Positions 1-8,877 of a stretch of DNA of 60,638 nt are shown piece after piece. The stretch's first letter is position 1, and the number at the start of each line of letters is the position of its first letter. A model generated the notes under the pieces. That model was not told where the DNA came from. It was given only the letters and a program-made list of their open reading frames with translations, and did not search any database. The position numbers and the translations under genes were made by a program. This stretch comes from Microbacteriaceae bacterium (GTDB taxonomy: Bacteria; Actinomycetota; Actinomycetes; Actinomycetales; Microbacteriaceae): contig JAODME010000009.1 in assembly GCA_025465095.1 (NCBI GenBank), forward strand, positions 1 to 60,638. The letters are read 5' to 3'.

Positions 1-534
1 GAGCGCATCCGCTCCGACCTCGAGAAGCTCTCGGGCAAGCAGATCCAGCTCAACATCCTCGAGGTGAAGAACCCCGAGGCAGAAGCTCAGCTCGTTGCTC
101 AGGGCATCGCCGAGCAGCTCAGCGCTCGCGTGGCGTTCCGCCGCGCTATGCGTAAGGGACTGCAGGGCGCCCAGCGCGCAGGGGCCAAGGGTGTTCGCAT
201 CCAGGTCTCGGGCCGCCTCGGCGGCGCGGAGATGAGCCGCTCGGAGTTCTACCGCGAGGGCCGCGTGCCGCTGCACACCCTCCGCGCGAACATCGACTAC
301 GGCTTCTACGAGGCCCGCACCACGTTCGGCCGTATCGGCGTGAAGGTGTGGATCTACAAGGGCGACATCACCAACAAGGAGCTCGCGCGCGAGCAGGCCA
401 ACGCCAAGTCGTCGCGCCCAGAGCGCCGCGACGATCGCCGTGACGGTGGTCGCCGGGACGGCGGCCGCGGCCCCGGCTCTGGTGGAGCGCCCAGGACTGA
501 AGCTGCCCCGGCAGCAGTAGGAGCAGAGGCATAA
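1..534 (+). CDS. rpsC: 30S ribosomal protein S3 (5' end outside window)
   Basis: S3 lines the mRNA entry side of the 30S head. The reading frame is open from base 1 and gives 177 residues, so roughly the first 80 residues of a usual S3 (N-terminal KH domain) lie upstream of the window. The visible part is the S3 C-terminal domain, for example the stretch [20 protein letters not shown] near residues 100-119. After residue ~135 it ends in an Arg/Gly/Asp-rich low-complexity tail, common in actinobacterial S3. A GTG at 64 is internal and is not the start. The stop is two bases before rplP, so the genes are co-transcribed and probably translationally coupled. Confidence 0.97.
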   Translation, partial: ERIRSDLEKLSGKQIQLNILEVKNPEAEAQLVAQGIAEQLSARVAFRRAMRKGLQGAQRAGAKGVRIQVSGRLGGAEMSRSEFYREGRVPLHTLRANIDYGFYEARTTFGRIGVKVWIYKGDITNKELAREQANAKSSRPERRDDRRDGGRRDGGRGPGSGGAPRTEAAPAAVGAEA

Positions 535-536
535 CC

Positions 537-956
537 ATGTTGATTCCCCGCAGAGTCAAGCACCGCAAGCAGCACCACCCCGGTCGTAGCGGCCAGGCCA
601 CCGGTGGCACGACAGTGTCGTTCGGTGAGTACGGTATTCAGGCGTTGACGCCGGCGTACGTGACCAACCGCCAGATCGAGGCCGCTCGTATCGCGATGAC
701 CCGTCACATCAAGCGTGGCGGGAAGGTGTGGATCAACATCTACCCCGACCGCCCGCTCACGAAGAAGCCGGCCGAAACCCGCATGGGTTCCGGTAAGGGT
801 TCGCCGGAGTGGTGGGTCGCCAACGTCAAGCCAGGTCGCGTGCTCTTCGAGCTCGCAGGCGTCGACGAGTCAGTGGCCCGAGAGGCCCTGACCCGTGCCA
901 TTCACAAGCTGCCCCTAAAGGCACGCATCATCAAGCGCGAGGAGGGCGACGCATAA
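537..956 (+). CDS. rplP: 50S ribosomal protein L16
   Basis: L16 sits near the A site of the 50S subunit and helps position aminoacyl-tRNA. The 139-residue product is of normal family length and opens with the typical [19 protein letters not shown] segment. [17 protein letters not shown] near residues 82-98 is the conserved rRNA-contact loop. The ATG follows the rpsC stop by two bases. Its stop shares one base with the rpmC start (TAATG), indicating translational coupling. Confidence 0.97.
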   Translation: MLIPRRVKHRKQHHPGRSGQATGGTTVSFGEYGIQALTPAYVTNRQIEAARIAMTRHIKRGGKVWINIYPDRPLTKKPAETRMGSGKGSPEWWVANVKPGRVLFELAGVDESVAREALTRAIHKLPLKARIIKREEGDA

Positions 957-1321
957 TGGCGATCGGTTCCAAGGAGCTCGCCCCAGTCGAGCTCGACACC
1001 TTCGAAGACGAGCGACTCGTCGACGAACTCAGAAAAGCCAAGGAAGAGCTGTTCAACTTGCGCTTCCAGTCCGCCACCGGGCAGTTGGAGAGCCACGGCC
1101 GCCTGCGCGCCGTCAAGCGCGACATCGCCCGCATCTACACGGTGATTCGCGAGCGTGAGCTGGGCATCCGTGCCACGCCCGTTCCGGTTGAGGCTCCGGC
1201 CAAGGTCGTCAAGGCGCCGAAGAAGAAGAAGTCGGATGATGCCGCTGTCGACACCGCGGACGAGACGACCGACACCACCACTGACACAGAGCCCAATGAG
1301 AAGAATGAGGAGGCGAAGTAA
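956..1321 (+). CDS. rpmC: 50S ribosomal protein L29 with C-terminal extension
   Basis: L29 binds 23S rRNA near the peptide exit tunnel. Residues ~1-75 form the usual two-helix L29 body, with the signature [19 protein letters not shown]. After this the chain continues for about 45 residues of Lys-rich then Asp/Glu/Thr-rich sequence, making 121 residues against about 65-80 for a standard L29. The ATG at 956 overlaps the rplP stop by one base. A longer open frame back to 809 is only read-through inside rplP. The tail resembles the disordered tails on L17 and S5 in this same window. Confidence 0.95.
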   Translation: MAIGSKELAPVELDTFEDERLVDELRKAKEELFNLRFQSATGQLESHGRLRAVKRDIARIYTVIRERELGIRATPVPVEAPAKVVKAPKKKKSDDAAVDTADETTDTTTDTEPNEKNEEAK

Positions 1322-1638
1322 TGGCAACGGCTAATGAAACCAGCACCAGCCAGGGTCACGCCGCTCACGACGTCAAGGACGAGACCGCCCGCGGTTACCG
1401 CAAGACCCGTCGCGGCTATGTGACGAGCGACAAGATGGAGAAGACCATCGTCGTCGAGGTCGAGGACCGCGTGAAGCACCCGCTTTACGGTAAGGTCATC
1501 CGCCGCACGTCCAAGGTGAAGGTGCACGACGAGCAGAACTCCGCCGGCATCGGCGACCTCGTCCTGATCAGCGAAACCCGTCCGCTCAGCGCCACCAAGC
1601 GCTGGCGCCTCGTCGAGATCCTCGAGAAGGCCAAGTAG
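1321..1638 (+). CDS. rpsQ: 30S ribosomal protein S17
   Basis: S17 is a primary 16S rRNA-binding protein with an OB fold. The OB core starts at about residue 30 ([19 protein letters not shown]) and contains the conserved [13 protein letters not shown]. The first ~28 residues are a Thr/Ser/His-rich extension, giving 105 residues in place of the usual ~85. The start overlaps the rpmC stop by one base (TAATG). It is the last gene before a 33-bp gap to rplN, so it closes the S10-type group. Confidence 0.95.
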   Translation: MATANETSTSQGHAAHDVKDETARGYRKTRRGYVTSDKMEKTIVVEVEDRVKHPLYGKVIRRTSKVKVHDEQNSAGIGDLVLISETRPLSATKRWRLVEILEKAK

Positions 1639-1671
1639 GCGTCCGCGCTTACTTATCAGTAGGAGAAACAG

Positions 1672-2040
1672 ATGCTTCAGCAGGAATCTCGGGTCAAGGT
1701 CGCCGATAACACGGGCGCCAAAGTACTGCTCACGATTCGCGTTCTCGGCGGCTCCGGCCGTCGCTACGCCGGCCTCGGCGATGTCATCGTCGCGACGGTG
1801 AAGGACGCGATCCCGGGCGGCAACGTGAAGAAGGGTGACGTCGTCAAGGCGGTCATCGTTCGCACCAAGAAGGAAACCCGTCGACCAGACGGCTCATACA
1901 TCAAGTTCGACGAGAACGCCGCCGTGATCCTGAAGGCGGACGGGGACCCCCGCGGTACCCGCATCTTCGGGCCGGTCGGTCGTGAACTCCGTGACAAGAA
2001 GTTCATGAAGATCATCTCGCTCGCCCCGGAGGTTATTTAG
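1672..2040 (+). CDS. rplN: 50S ribosomal protein L14
   Basis: L14 lies at the 30S-50S interface (bridge B8). The 122-residue product has the standard length and begins [17 protein letters not shown]. The block [16 protein letters not shown] and the C-terminal [12 protein letters not shown] are also L14 hallmarks. A good Shine-Dalgarno (TAGGAGA) precedes the ATG. This is the first gene of the spc-type block. The 33-bp gap upstream shows no obvious terminator, so read-through from rpsQ is likely. Confidence 0.98.
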   Translation: MLQQESRVKVADNTGAKVLLTIRVLGGSGRRYAGLGDVIVATVKDAIPGGNVKKGDVVKAVIVRTKKETRRPDGSYIKFDENAAVILKADGDPRGTRIFGPVGRELRDKKFMKIISLAPEVI

Positions 2041-2042
2041 TC

Positions 2043-2402
2043 ATGGCGAACATCAAGAAGGGTGACCTTGTTCAGGTCATCAGCGGCGCTACCCAGGCTC
2101 GCGGCGGAGACCGCGGCAAGCAGGGTCGCGTCCTCGACGTGCTGGTCGAGCGCAACCGCGTGGTCGTGGAAGGTGTCAACTTCGTCACCAAGCACGTGCG
2201 CGTCGGGCAGACCCAGCGCGGAACCAAGACCGGCGGCATCGAGACGCGTGAGGCACCAATTCACGTCTCTAACGTCGCCCTGGTCGACCCGAAGTCCAAG
2301 AAGCCGACGCGTGTCGGTTTCCGCATTGAGGAAGTGGAGAAGGACGGCGTCAAGAAGAACGTCCGCATCCGTTACGCCAAGAGCTCAGGTGAGGACCTGT
2401 AA
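2043..2402 (+). CDS. rplX: 50S ribosomal protein L24
   Basis: L24 initiates 50S assembly and lines the exit tunnel. The N-terminal KOW motif is visible ([24 protein letters not shown], residues ~5-28), followed by [20 protein letters not shown] and a basic tail. The length of 119 is slightly above the family's ~105. It starts two bases after the rplN stop and shares one base with the rplE start, so it is co-translated with both. Confidence 0.97.
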   Translation: MANIKKGDLVQVISGATQARGGDRGKQGRVLDVLVERNRVVVEGVNFVTKHVRVGQTQRGTKTGGIETREAPIHVSNVALVDPKSKKPTRVGFRIEEVEKDGVKKNVRIRYAKSSGEDL

Positions 2403-2995
2403 TGACTGACACCACTACTGCTGCGAAGGCTGCCAAGGTACAGCCACGCCTGAAGCAGAAGTACAAGACCGAAATCACGGCGCAGCTCCTGAAGGACTTC
2501 GGTTTCACGAACGTGCATCAGGTGCCCGGGCTCGTGAAGATCGTCGTCAACACGGGCGTCGGCGAGGCAGCCCGCGACGGCAAGATCATCGACGGGGCGG
2601 TCAAGGACCTCACGGCCATCACCGGCCAGAAGCCGCAGATCACCGCCGCCCGCAAGTCCATCGCCCAGTTCAAGCTGCGCGAGGGCCAGCCGATCGGCGC
2701 TCACGTCACCCTTCGGGGCGACCGCGCGTGGGAGTTCCTCGACCGACTGCTGTCGCTCGCGCTGCCCCGCATCCGTGACTTCCGCGGTCTGTCGGACAAG
2801 CAGTTCGACGGTCGTGGCAACTACACCTTCGGTCTCACCGAGCAGTCGATGTTCCACGAGATCGACCAGGACAAGATCGACCGCGTGCGCGGTTTCGACA
2901 TCACAGTCGTCACCACCGCGAAGAACGACGACGAGGGTCGCGCACTGCTCAAGGCGCTCGGCTTCCCGTTCCGCAACGCGGAGAACACCCCGTAA
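2402..2995 (+). CDS. rplE: 50S ribosomal protein L5
   Basis: L5 binds 5S rRNA and contacts P-site tRNA and the small-subunit head. The 197 residues include the signatures [16 protein letters not shown] and [20 protein letters not shown], plus [18 protein letters not shown]. About 15 extra N-terminal residues precede the family start. The ATG overlaps the rplX stop by one base. Downstream, a 99-bp gap leads directly to rpsH. In many bacteria an S14 gene sits there, but the gap is too short and holds no such frame. Confidence 0.97.
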   Translation: MTDTTTAAKAAKVQPRLKQKYKTEITAQLLKDFGFTNVHQVPGLVKIVVNTGVGEAARDGKIIDGAVKDLTAITGQKPQITAARKSIAQFKLREGQPIGAHVTLRGDRAWEFLDRLLSLALPRIRDFRGLSDKQFDGRGNYTFGLTEQSMFHEIDQDKIDRVRGFDITVVTTAKNDDEGRALLKALGFPFRNAENTP

Positions 2996-3094
2996 CACCC
3001 GCTCCCTGAGGTTTTCGAAGGGGCACCATCAATCGACCAGGTCGGCATTCGTGTAACGGATGTCGAAACCAGACGAGACAAGGAAACAACTGAC

Positions 3095-3493
3095 ATGACA
3101 ATGACAGATCCGGTCGCAGACCTGCTGACCAGACTGCGCAACGCGAACTCGGCGCACCACGACAGTGTGTCGATGCCGAGCAGCAAGCTCAAGAAGAACA
3201 TCGCCGAAATCCTCAAGTCCGAGGGCTACATCGGCGGATGGAAGGTCGAGGATGCCCGCGTCGGACAGACGTTGACCATCGACCTGAAGTTCGGTCCGAA
3301 CCGTGAGCGCTCCATTGCGGGCATCAAGCGCGTGTCGAAGCCCGGTCTTCGCGTGTACGCGAAGTCCACAGAGATCCCTCACGTTCTCGGCGGCCTCGGC
3401 GTCGCGATCCTGTCGACCTCCTCTGGCCTCCTCACCGATCGCCAGGCAACTTCGAAAGGCGTGGGTGGGGAAGTCCTCGCCTACGTGTGGTAG
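3095..3493 (+). CDS. rpsH: 30S ribosomal protein S8
   Basis: S8 is a primary 16S rRNA binder and, in E. coli, the translational repressor of the spc operon. The product is 132 residues and starts [18 protein letters not shown]. The C-terminal rRNA-binding loop is clear ([13 protein letters not shown] then GGEVLAYVW). A second ATG six bases in (3101) would give the more usual MTDPVADLL start. The AAGGAA upstream (about 3078-3083) fits either. Whether S8 also represses this operon cannot be judged from sequence. Confidence 0.96.
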   Translation: MTMTDPVADLLTRLRNANSAHHDSVSMPSSKLKKNIAEILKSEGYIGGWKVEDARVGQTLTIDLKFGPNRERSIAGIKRVSKPGLRVYAKSTEIPHVLGGLGVAILSTSSGLLTDRQATSKGVGGEVLAYVW

Positions 3494-3499
3494 CAACTC

Positions 3500-4036
3500 A
3501 TGTCACGAATCGGAAGACTTCCCATCCCGATCCCTGCGGGGGTCGACATCACCGTCAACGGGTCAGCCGTCACCGTGAAGGGCCCGAAGGGTGAGCTCGC
3601 GCTCACCGTCGCGAACCCCATCGCTGTCGCGCTCGAAGACGGCCAGGTACTGGTGACGCGTCCGGACGACGAGCGTGAATCGCGTTCGCTGCATGGCCTC
3701 ACCCGCACGCTCATCGCGAACCAGATCATCGGCGTCACCGCCGGCTACTCCAAGGGCCTCGAGATCGTCGGTACCGGTTACCGCGTGGCAGCGAAGGGCG
3801 AGAACATCGAATTCGCTCTCGGCTTCTCGCACCCGGTGACCGTTGCACCCCCGGCCGGCATCTCCTTCGCGGTAGAAGGCAACAACAAGCTGACGGTGCA
3901 TGGCATCGACAAGCAGGCTGTTGGAGAGGTCGCTGCAAACATCCGTAAGTTGCGCAAGCCGGAGCCCTATAAGGGCAAGGGTGTGCGCTACGCAGGCGAG
4001 GTAGTCCGCCGCAAGGCCGGAAAGAGTGGTAAGTAA
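3500..4036 (+). CDS. rplF: 50S ribosomal protein L6
   Basis: L6 lies near the GTPase-associated centre. The 178-residue product has the expected length and two homologous domains. It begins [17 protein letters not shown], carries the internal [19 protein letters not shown], and ends with the conserved block [22 protein letters not shown]. It follows rpsH by six bases and precedes rplR by two, inside the tightly packed spc operon. Confidence 0.97.
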   Translation: MSRIGRLPIPIPAGVDITVNGSAVTVKGPKGELALTVANPIAVALEDGQVLVTRPDDERESRSLHGLTRTLIANQIIGVTAGYSKGLEIVGTGYRVAAKGENIEFALGFSHPVTVAPPAGISFAVEGNNKLTVHGIDKQAVGEVAANIRKLRKPEPYKGKGVRYAGEVVRRKAGKSGK

Positions 4037-4038
4037 TC

Positions 4039-4410
4039 ATGGGTCTCGGAACTAGAGGCAAGAGCAAGTCGGCCGCAAAGGGCCGCAGGCACGCACGTCT
4101 TCGCAAGAAGGTCGTCGGAACCGAGGCGCGCCCGCGTCTCGTCGTCACCAGGTCGGCGCGTCACGTATTCGTGCAGGTCGTCGATGACAGCAAGGGCTTC
4201 ACCCTCGCGTCCGCATCGACCCTCGAGACCGACATGCGCACATTCGACGGTGACAAGACCGCCAAGGCGCACAAGGTCGGCGAGCTCGTCGCCGAGCGCG
4301 CGAAGACGGCGGGCATCGACGCCGTCGTGTTCGACCGCGGGGGCAGCCGTTACGCCGGTCGCGTTGCGGCCGTTGCAGACGGAGCCAGGAAAGGCGGGTT
4401 GGACCTGTGA
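4039..4410 (+). CDS. rplR: 50S ribosomal protein L18
   Basis: L18 binds 5S rRNA together with L5. The chain has 123 residues: a basic N-terminus ([18 protein letters not shown]), the core strand [20 protein letters not shown], and the C-terminal [28 protein letters not shown]. Length is normal. Its last four bases (GTGA) overlap the upstream candidate start of rpsE, a usual sign of termination-reinitiation coupling. Confidence 0.97.
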   Translation: MGLGTRGKSKSAAKGRRHARLRKKVVGTEARPRLVVTRSARHVFVQVVDDSKGFTLASASTLETDMRTFDGDKTAKAHKVGELVAERAKTAGIDAVVFDRGGSRYAGRVAAVADGARKGGLDL

Positions 4411-5147
4411 GCGACGCAACTACAAGCAAGGAGCAGGCTGTGCCTGAAGCAACCGTGGAGCCGAAAGCGACCGTGGCGCCTGAATCGACGGAGACCACCG
4501 TCGTGCAGACCGCCGTCGTCGAGACGGCCGCCGGCACCGAGAACAACGCAGCCGAGCCTCGCGAGGCCCGTCGCGGGGGGCGCGAGCGCAACCCGAACCA
4601 GCAGCGCGGCTCGCGTGACAGCGAGAAGAGCCAGTTCCTCGAGCGCGTTGTGACGATCAACCGCGTGTCCAAGGTCGTCAAGGGTGGTCGTCGCTTCAGC
4701 TTCACCGCGCTGGTCGTCGTCGGTGACGGGAACGGTCTCGTCGGAGTCGGATACGGCAAGGCCCGCGAGGTGCCCACCGCGATCTCGAAGGGCGTCGAGG
4801 AGGCGAAGAAGAACTTCTTCCGCGTTCCTCGCGTCGCCGCCACCATCCCGCACCCGGTGCAGGGTGAGGCCGCGGCCGGCGTGGTGCTGTTGCGCCCCGC
4901 ATCCGCAGGTACCGGTGTTATCGCCGGGGGCCCGGTTCGCGCCGTGCTCGAATGCGCCGGAATCCACGACGTGCTGAGCAAGTCGCTCGGTTCGTCGAAC
5001 ACCATCAATATCGTCCACGCCACCGTCGCTGCCCTCAAGCAGCTCGAAGAGCCCGCTGCGGTCGCCGCACGTCGCGGCCTTCCGGTCGAGGATGTCGTGC
5101 CGGCGCGCCTGCTGCGCGCCCAGGCTGACGCGAAGGCAGGTGTCTGA
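4407..5147 (+). CDS. rpsE: 30S ribosomal protein S5 with long N-terminal extension
   Basis: S5 shapes the mRNA entry tunnel and decoding fidelity. The S5 core starts near residue 76 ([34 protein letters not shown] is split across its double-stranded-RNA-binding-like domain). The C-terminal domain holds [21 protein letters not shown]. The first ~75 residues are low-complexity, Glu/Thr/Ala-rich then Arg/Gly-rich. Two GTG starts are possible. GTG 4407 overlaps the rplR stop (GTGA). GTG 4440 has a strong AAGGAG six bases upstream (4428-4433) and would give 235 residues. The longer form is listed, but the Shine-Dalgarno favours 4440. Confidence 0.94.
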   Translation: MSDATTSKEQAVPEATVEPKATVAPESTETTVVQTAVVETAAGTENNAAEPREARRGGRERNPNQQRGSRDSEKSQFLERVVTINRVSKVVKGGRRFSFTALVVVGDGNGLVGVGYGKAREVPTAISKGVEEAKKNFFRVPRVAATIPHPVQGEAAAGVVLLRPASAGTGVIAGGPVRAVLECAGIHDVLSKSLGSSNTINIVHATVAALKQLEEPAAVAARRGLPVEDVVPARLLRAQADAKAGV

Positions 5148-5332
5148 TGGCTGCTCGCCTGAAGGTGACCCAGATCAAGTCCAAAATTAGTGAGAAGCAG
5201 AACCAGCGCGACACGCTCAGGAGCCTCGGGCTCAAGCGCATCGGCGACGTCGTGGTTCGCGAAGACAATTCGCAGAACCGCGGCTACGTCAACACCGTCG
5301 CTCACCTGGTCAAGGTCGAGGAGATTGACTAA
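5147..5332 (+). CDS. rpmD: 50S ribosomal protein L30
   Basis: L30 is a small 23S rRNA-binding protein. The 61-residue product matches the family length and signature: [20 protein letters not shown], then [15 protein letters not shown] and a C-terminal HLVKVEEID. It overlaps rpsE and rplO by one base on each side (TGATG and TAATG), so the three are translationally coupled. Confidence 0.96.
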   Translation: MAARLKVTQIKSKISEKQNQRDTLRSLGLKRIGDVVVREDNSQNRGYVNTVAHLVKVEEID

Positions 5333-5928
5333 TGGCTGACGAGACAACGCCAGTAGAGAAGAAGGCTCCGGCCAAGAAGCCCGCAACGGCCAAGGCCGCG
5401 ACGGCAAGCGCCGACAAGGCGCCGGCGGGCGAGAAGAAGGCCCCCGCGGCGAAGAAGGCTTCGGGATCGACTCCGGCAGAGGCCGCGCGTCCGCAGGTGC
5501 TCAAGATGCACCACCTCCGCCCCGCACCGGGAGCGAAGAAGGACCGCATGCGCGTCGGGCGCGGTGAGGGCTCGAAGGGTAAGACCGCGGGCCGCGGTAC
5601 AAAGGGCACGAAGGCGCGTTACTCGATGCGCCCCGGCTTCGAGGGTGGAAACATCAACTTCGTCATGCGTGCGCCGAAGCTGCGCGGGTTCAAGAACCCG
5701 TTCCGTGTCGAGTACCAGGTCGTGAACCTTGAGAAGCTCGCCGAGCTGTACCCCTCGGGTGGCGACGTGACCATCGTCGACCTCGTCGCCAAGGGCGCTG
5801 TTCGCAAGAACGAGAAGGTCAAGGTTCTCGGCTCCGGTGATATTGCGGTTAAGCTGAACGTTGCAGTCGACAAGGTCTCTGGCTCAGCCGAGCAGAAGAT
5901 CGTCGCTGCGGGCGGCTCGGTCAACTAG
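5332..5928 (+). CDS. rplO: 50S ribosomal protein L15 with Lys/Ala/Pro-rich N-terminal tail
   Basis: L15 is a late-assembly 50S protein. The recognisable L15 begins near residue 57 ([20 protein letters not shown]), followed by the glycine-rich loop [19 protein letters not shown] and RPGFEGGN. Before it lie about 55 residues dominated by KKAPAKKP-type repeats that look like a histone H1 or HU tail, so the protein has 198 residues against ~145. It is in frame, starts by a one-base overlap with rpmD, and has no better internal start with a Shine-Dalgarno, so I take the tail as real. It is the last spc gene before the hairpin cluster upstream of secY. Confidence 0.94.
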   Translation: MADETTPVEKKAPAKKPATAKAATASADKAPAGEKKAPAAKKASGSTPAEAARPQVLKMHHLRPAPGAKKDRMRVGRGEGSKGKTAGRGTKGTKARYSMRPGFEGGNINFVMRAPKLRGFKNPFRVEYQVVNLEKLAELYPSGGDVTIVDLVAKGAVRKNEKVKVLGSGDIAVKLNVAVDKVSGSAEQKIVAAGGSVN

Positions 5929-5929
5929 C

Positions 5930-6010
5930 GCGACGCGAAAGCGTCGTACTTGCGGCCATTGCGGTCGCAAACATGCGTCAGGAGTGGGGTTCCTTCAGGA
6001 ACTCCACTCC
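5930..6010 (+). promoter_or_regulatory. Three tandem stem-loops between rplO and secY
   Basis: Read directly from the sequence. Stem 1 pairs 5931-5936 with 5941-5946 around a GAAA tetraloop. Stem 2 pairs 5950-5957 with 5963-5970 (8 bp, one G-U). Stem 3 pairs 5981-5993 with 5998-6010 (13 bp, one G-U, loop TTCA). No T-run follows stem 3, so it does not look like a classical terminator. Possible roles are an mRNA processing or stability element, or an attenuator that lowers secY-adk-map expression relative to the ribosomal genes. Confidence 0.7.
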
Positions 6011-6038
6011 TCGCATTCCATCAATACCAGGAGGACTC

Positions 6039-7361
6039 GTGTTCAGAGCCGTCGCGCGGATCTTCCGCACGCCCGATCTTCGCCGGAAGATCGGCTTCAC
6101 GCTCGGAATCGTCGCAATCTTCCGCCTCGGGTCCTTCATTCCGGCGCCGTACGTCGACTACCTCAACGTGCAGCGGTGCATCGCCTCCAATGACGGCACG
6201 ACCGGACTGTACGAGCTCGTCAACCTGTTCAGCGGCGGAGCCCTGCTCCAGCTGTCGGTGTTCGCGCTCGGCATCATGCCGTACATCACGGCCTCGATCA
6301 TCGTGCAGCTGCTGCGCGTGGTCATCCCACACTTCGACACCCTCTACAAGGAGGGCCAGTCCGGCCAGGCGAAGCTCACGCAGTACACGCGCTACCTGAC
6401 GATCGCGCTGGCCATCCTTCAGTCGACGACCCTCATCACCGTTGCTCGCAGTGGCGCGCTCTTCCCCACGAGCGGGGGAGCGGAGTGCAGCAACCTCATC
6501 AGTGACGCGTCCTGGTACGCCACGCTGCTCATGGTCATCACCATGACCGCCGGCACGGGCCTCATCATGTGGCTGGGGGAGCTGATCACCGAGCGTGGCA
6601 TCGGCAACGGAATGTCCCTGCTGATCTTCGTCTCGATCGCCGCGACCTTCCCCAGCGCCCTTTGGGGAATCGCGATCTCGCAGAGCTTCGAGGTCTTCCT
6701 GCTCGTGCTCGCGGTCGGGTTGGTGATCATGGCAGCCGTCGTCTTCGTCGAACAGTCACAGCGCCGCATCCCGGTGCAATACGCGAAACGGATGGTCGGC
6801 CGCCGCACCTACGGCGGAAACAACACCTACATCCCGATCAAGGTCAACATGGCCGGGGTCATTCCGGTGATCTTCGCGTCGTCACTTCTATACCTGCCCG
6901 CGCTCATCGCCCAGTTCAACCAGCCCACCGGCGGCGGCGCTCCCGCCCCCTGGGTTGCCTGGATCACCGACAACCTGCAGTCCGGCGACAGCCCGCTGTA
7001 CATCCTCGTGTACTTCTTCCTGATCATCGGCTTCACATACTTCTACGTCGCAATCACTTTCAACCCGGAGGAGGTCGCCGACAACATGAAGAAGTACGGA
7101 GGGTTCGTTCCGGGCATCCGGGCCGGGCGGCCCACCGCCGAGTACCTCGACTACGTGCTCACGCGCGTCACTTTCCCGGGGTCCATCTATCTGGGCATCG
7201 TCGCGCTAATCCCGTTGATCGCCCTCGCCACGGTGGGTGCCAACGCGAACTTCCCGTTCGGGGGTGCCAGCATTCTGATCATCGTCGGCGTCGGCCTCGA
7301 GACGGTCAAACAAATCGACTCCCAGCTGCAGCAGCGGCACTACGAAGGGTTGCTGCGATGA
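6039..7361 (+). CDS. secY: Preprotein translocase subunit SecY
   Basis: SecY is the pore of the Sec translocon in the cytoplasmic membrane. The 440-residue protein shows about ten hydrophobic segments. It also has SecY landmarks: the plug region just after TM1, [16 protein letters not shown] near residues 70-85, the cytoplasmic loop with [11 protein letters not shown], and the [22 protein letters not shown]-like block with [11 protein letters not shown]. The start is GTG 6039 because AGGAGG sits at 6029-6034. An in-frame ATG at 5973 lies in the hairpin region and lacks a Shine-Dalgarno. The stop overlaps adk by four bases (ATGA). Confidence 0.97.
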   Translation: MFRAVARIFRTPDLRRKIGFTLGIVAIFRLGSFIPAPYVDYLNVQRCIASNDGTTGLYELVNLFSGGALLQLSVFALGIMPYITASIIVQLLRVVIPHFDTLYKEGQSGQAKLTQYTRYLTIALAILQSTTLITVARSGALFPTSGGAECSNLISDASWYATLLMVITMTAGTGLIMWLGELITERGIGNGMSLLIFVSIAATFPSALWGIAISQSFEVFLLVLAVGLVIMAAVVFVEQSQRRIPVQYAKRMVGRRTYGGNNTYIPIKVNMAGVIPVIFASSLLYLPALIAQFNQPTGGGAPAPWVAWITDNLQSGDSPLYILVYFFLIIGFTYFYVAITFNPEEVADNMKKYGGFVPGIRAGRPTAEYLDYVLTRVTFPGSIYLGIVALIPLIALATVGANANFPFGGASILIIVGVGLETVKQIDSQLQQRHYEGLLR

Positions 7362-7963
7362 CCCGGCTGCTGATCGTCGGTCCGCCCGGCGCAGGTAAGG
7401 GAACCCAGGCAGCTCGGCTCGCGGAGCTCTATTCCATTCCCGCGATCGCGACCGGTGACATCTTCCGCCACAACATCCGCACCGGCACAGAGCTCGGGCA
7501 GCAGGTGAAGGCGATCGTCGACGCGGGCGACTACGTGCCGGACGCCCTCACGAACAAGCTCGTCGCCGACCGGCTCTCCGATGGCGACGCTCGGGACGAC
7601 GGCTTCCTGCTCGACGGCTACCCGCGCACACTCGACCAGGTGTCGTTCCTTGACGACCTGCTCGAGACGCAGGGCCGCGGCCTCGACGCGGTCATTCAGC
7701 TTCTCGCCGACACCGACGAGGTCGTCGCGCGGCTGCGCATGCGCGCCCACGACCAGGGGCGATCGGATGACTCCGAAGAGGCCATCCGTCACCGCCAAGA
7801 GGTATTCGCCCGCGAGACCGCCCCGATCGTCGCCGTCTACAAGAGCCGCGGCCAGCTCATCGAGGTCGACGGACTGGGCGAGATCAGCGAGGTCGGCGAG
7901 CGGATAATAACCGCCTTGGCGGCGCACGGCATCGCGCGGCCCGAGGCCGCCTCGGCTAGTTGA
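7358..7963 (+). CDS. adk: Adenylate kinase (short-LID type)
   Basis: It interconverts ATP + AMP and two ADP in the cytoplasm. The P-loop [10 protein letters not shown] lies at residues 8-17, the AMP-binding region includes [17 protein letters not shown], and the DGYPRT motif is present. Between [11 protein letters not shown] and the following helix there is no long LID insertion and no zinc-binding cysteines, so this is the short form common in actinobacteria. It has 201 residues including ~15 extra C-terminal ones. The start overlaps the secY stop (ATGA), and the gene is followed by map as in many spc-secY operons. Confidence 0.97.
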   Translation: MTRLLIVGPPGAGKGTQAARLAELYSIPAIATGDIFRHNIRTGTELGQQVKAIVDAGDYVPDALTNKLVADRLSDGDARDDGFLLDGYPRTLDQVSFLDDLLETQGRGLDAVIQLLADTDEVVARLRMRAHDQGRSDDSEEAIRHRQEVFARETAPIVAVYKSRGQLIEVDGLGEISEVGERIITALAAHGIARPEAASAS

Positions 7964-7973
7964 CGGGCTCCCG

Positions 7974-8816
7974 TTGGCACGCACGTCGATCTACAAGTCA
8001 GCCGACCAGTTACGCCGGATGGTCGCGCCCGGCCGGATCACAGCCGACGCACTGAACGCCGTGCTGAGCGCGGTTCGAGCCGGGGTAACGACCCTCGAGC
8101 TCGACGCCATCGCTGAGGCCAGCATAAGAGCGGCCGGGGCGGAACCGAACTTCATGCTCGTGCCCGGATACCGGCACACGATCTGCGCGTCGGTCAACGA
8201 CGAGGTCGTGCACGGGATCCCCGGCGGTCGGGTGCTTGGCGCCGGCGACATCGTCTCGATCGACTGCGGCGCCCAGTTCGAGGGCTGGAACGGCGATTCG
8301 GCGCTCACGGTCGTGCTTCCGGATGCTTCGAGGCCCGACATCGTCGCGGAACGGGCAGAGCTCTCCCACGTGACCGAGCAGTCGCTCTGGGCGGGCATCG
8401 CCGCGCTGTCGACGGCGCGTCACCTGAACCAGGTGGGGGAGGCGATCGAGGACTACGTGGAGGGCAAGGCGTCGGGCGGGGTCGCGTACGGCATTCTCGA
8501 AGACTACGTCGGACACGGCATCGGACGGTCGATGCACGAGGACCCGCCCGTGTTCAATTACCGGGTGCGCGGCAGAGGACCGACCGTCAAGGCCGGTCTC
8601 GTCGTCGCGATCGAGCCGATGATCACACTGGGCGGGAGTATCGACACACGCGTGCACGACGACGAGTGGACCGTTCTCACCGCCGATGGCGCCGCCGCGG
8701 CACATTGGGAGCATTCGGTGGCGGTGCATGATGGAGGGATCTGGGTCCTCACCGCGCACGACGGCGGCGCCGCCGGCCTGGCCCCCTTCGGTGTGACCCC
8801 CGTGCCGATCGCCTGA
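7974..8816 (+). CDS. map: Methionine aminopeptidase, type I
   Basis: It removes the initiator methionine from nascent proteins and uses two metal ions. The pita-bread fold is visible with the metal ligands in order: Asp in SIDCGAQFEGWNGDSA (two Asp), His in GHGIGRSMHEDP, Glu in VAIEPMI and Glu in WEHSVAV. The only start that keeps the N-terminal helix (SADQLRRMVAPGRITADAL) is TTG 7974; the next ATG would cut into it. No good Shine-Dalgarno is seen, so it may be re-initiated from adk, which ends ten bases upstream. Length is 280, a little above the family's ~250-265. Confidence 0.95.
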   Translation: MARTSIYKSADQLRRMVAPGRITADALNAVLSAVRAGVTTLELDAIAEASIRAAGAEPNFMLVPGYRHTICASVNDEVVHGIPGGRVLGAGDIVSIDCGAQFEGWNGDSALTVVLPDASRPDIVAERAELSHVTEQSLWAGIAALSTARHLNQVGEAIEDYVEGKASGGVAYGILEDYVGHGIGRSMHEDPPVFNYRVRGRGPTVKAGLVVAIEPMITLGGSIDTRVHDDEWTVLTADGAAAAHWEHSVAVHDGGIWVLTAHDGGAAGLAPFGVTPVPIA

Positions 8817-8877
8817 CCTCGAACGACGCCGCGACCCGCCGTGCCGCTGTGACGGCCTCCGGAGCTCTCGCCTGAGG

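Noticed and set aside
5930-6010. A Rho-independent terminator ending the spc operon
   Set aside because: The stems are strong but no T-run follows, and secY has no promoter of its own that I can see downstream.
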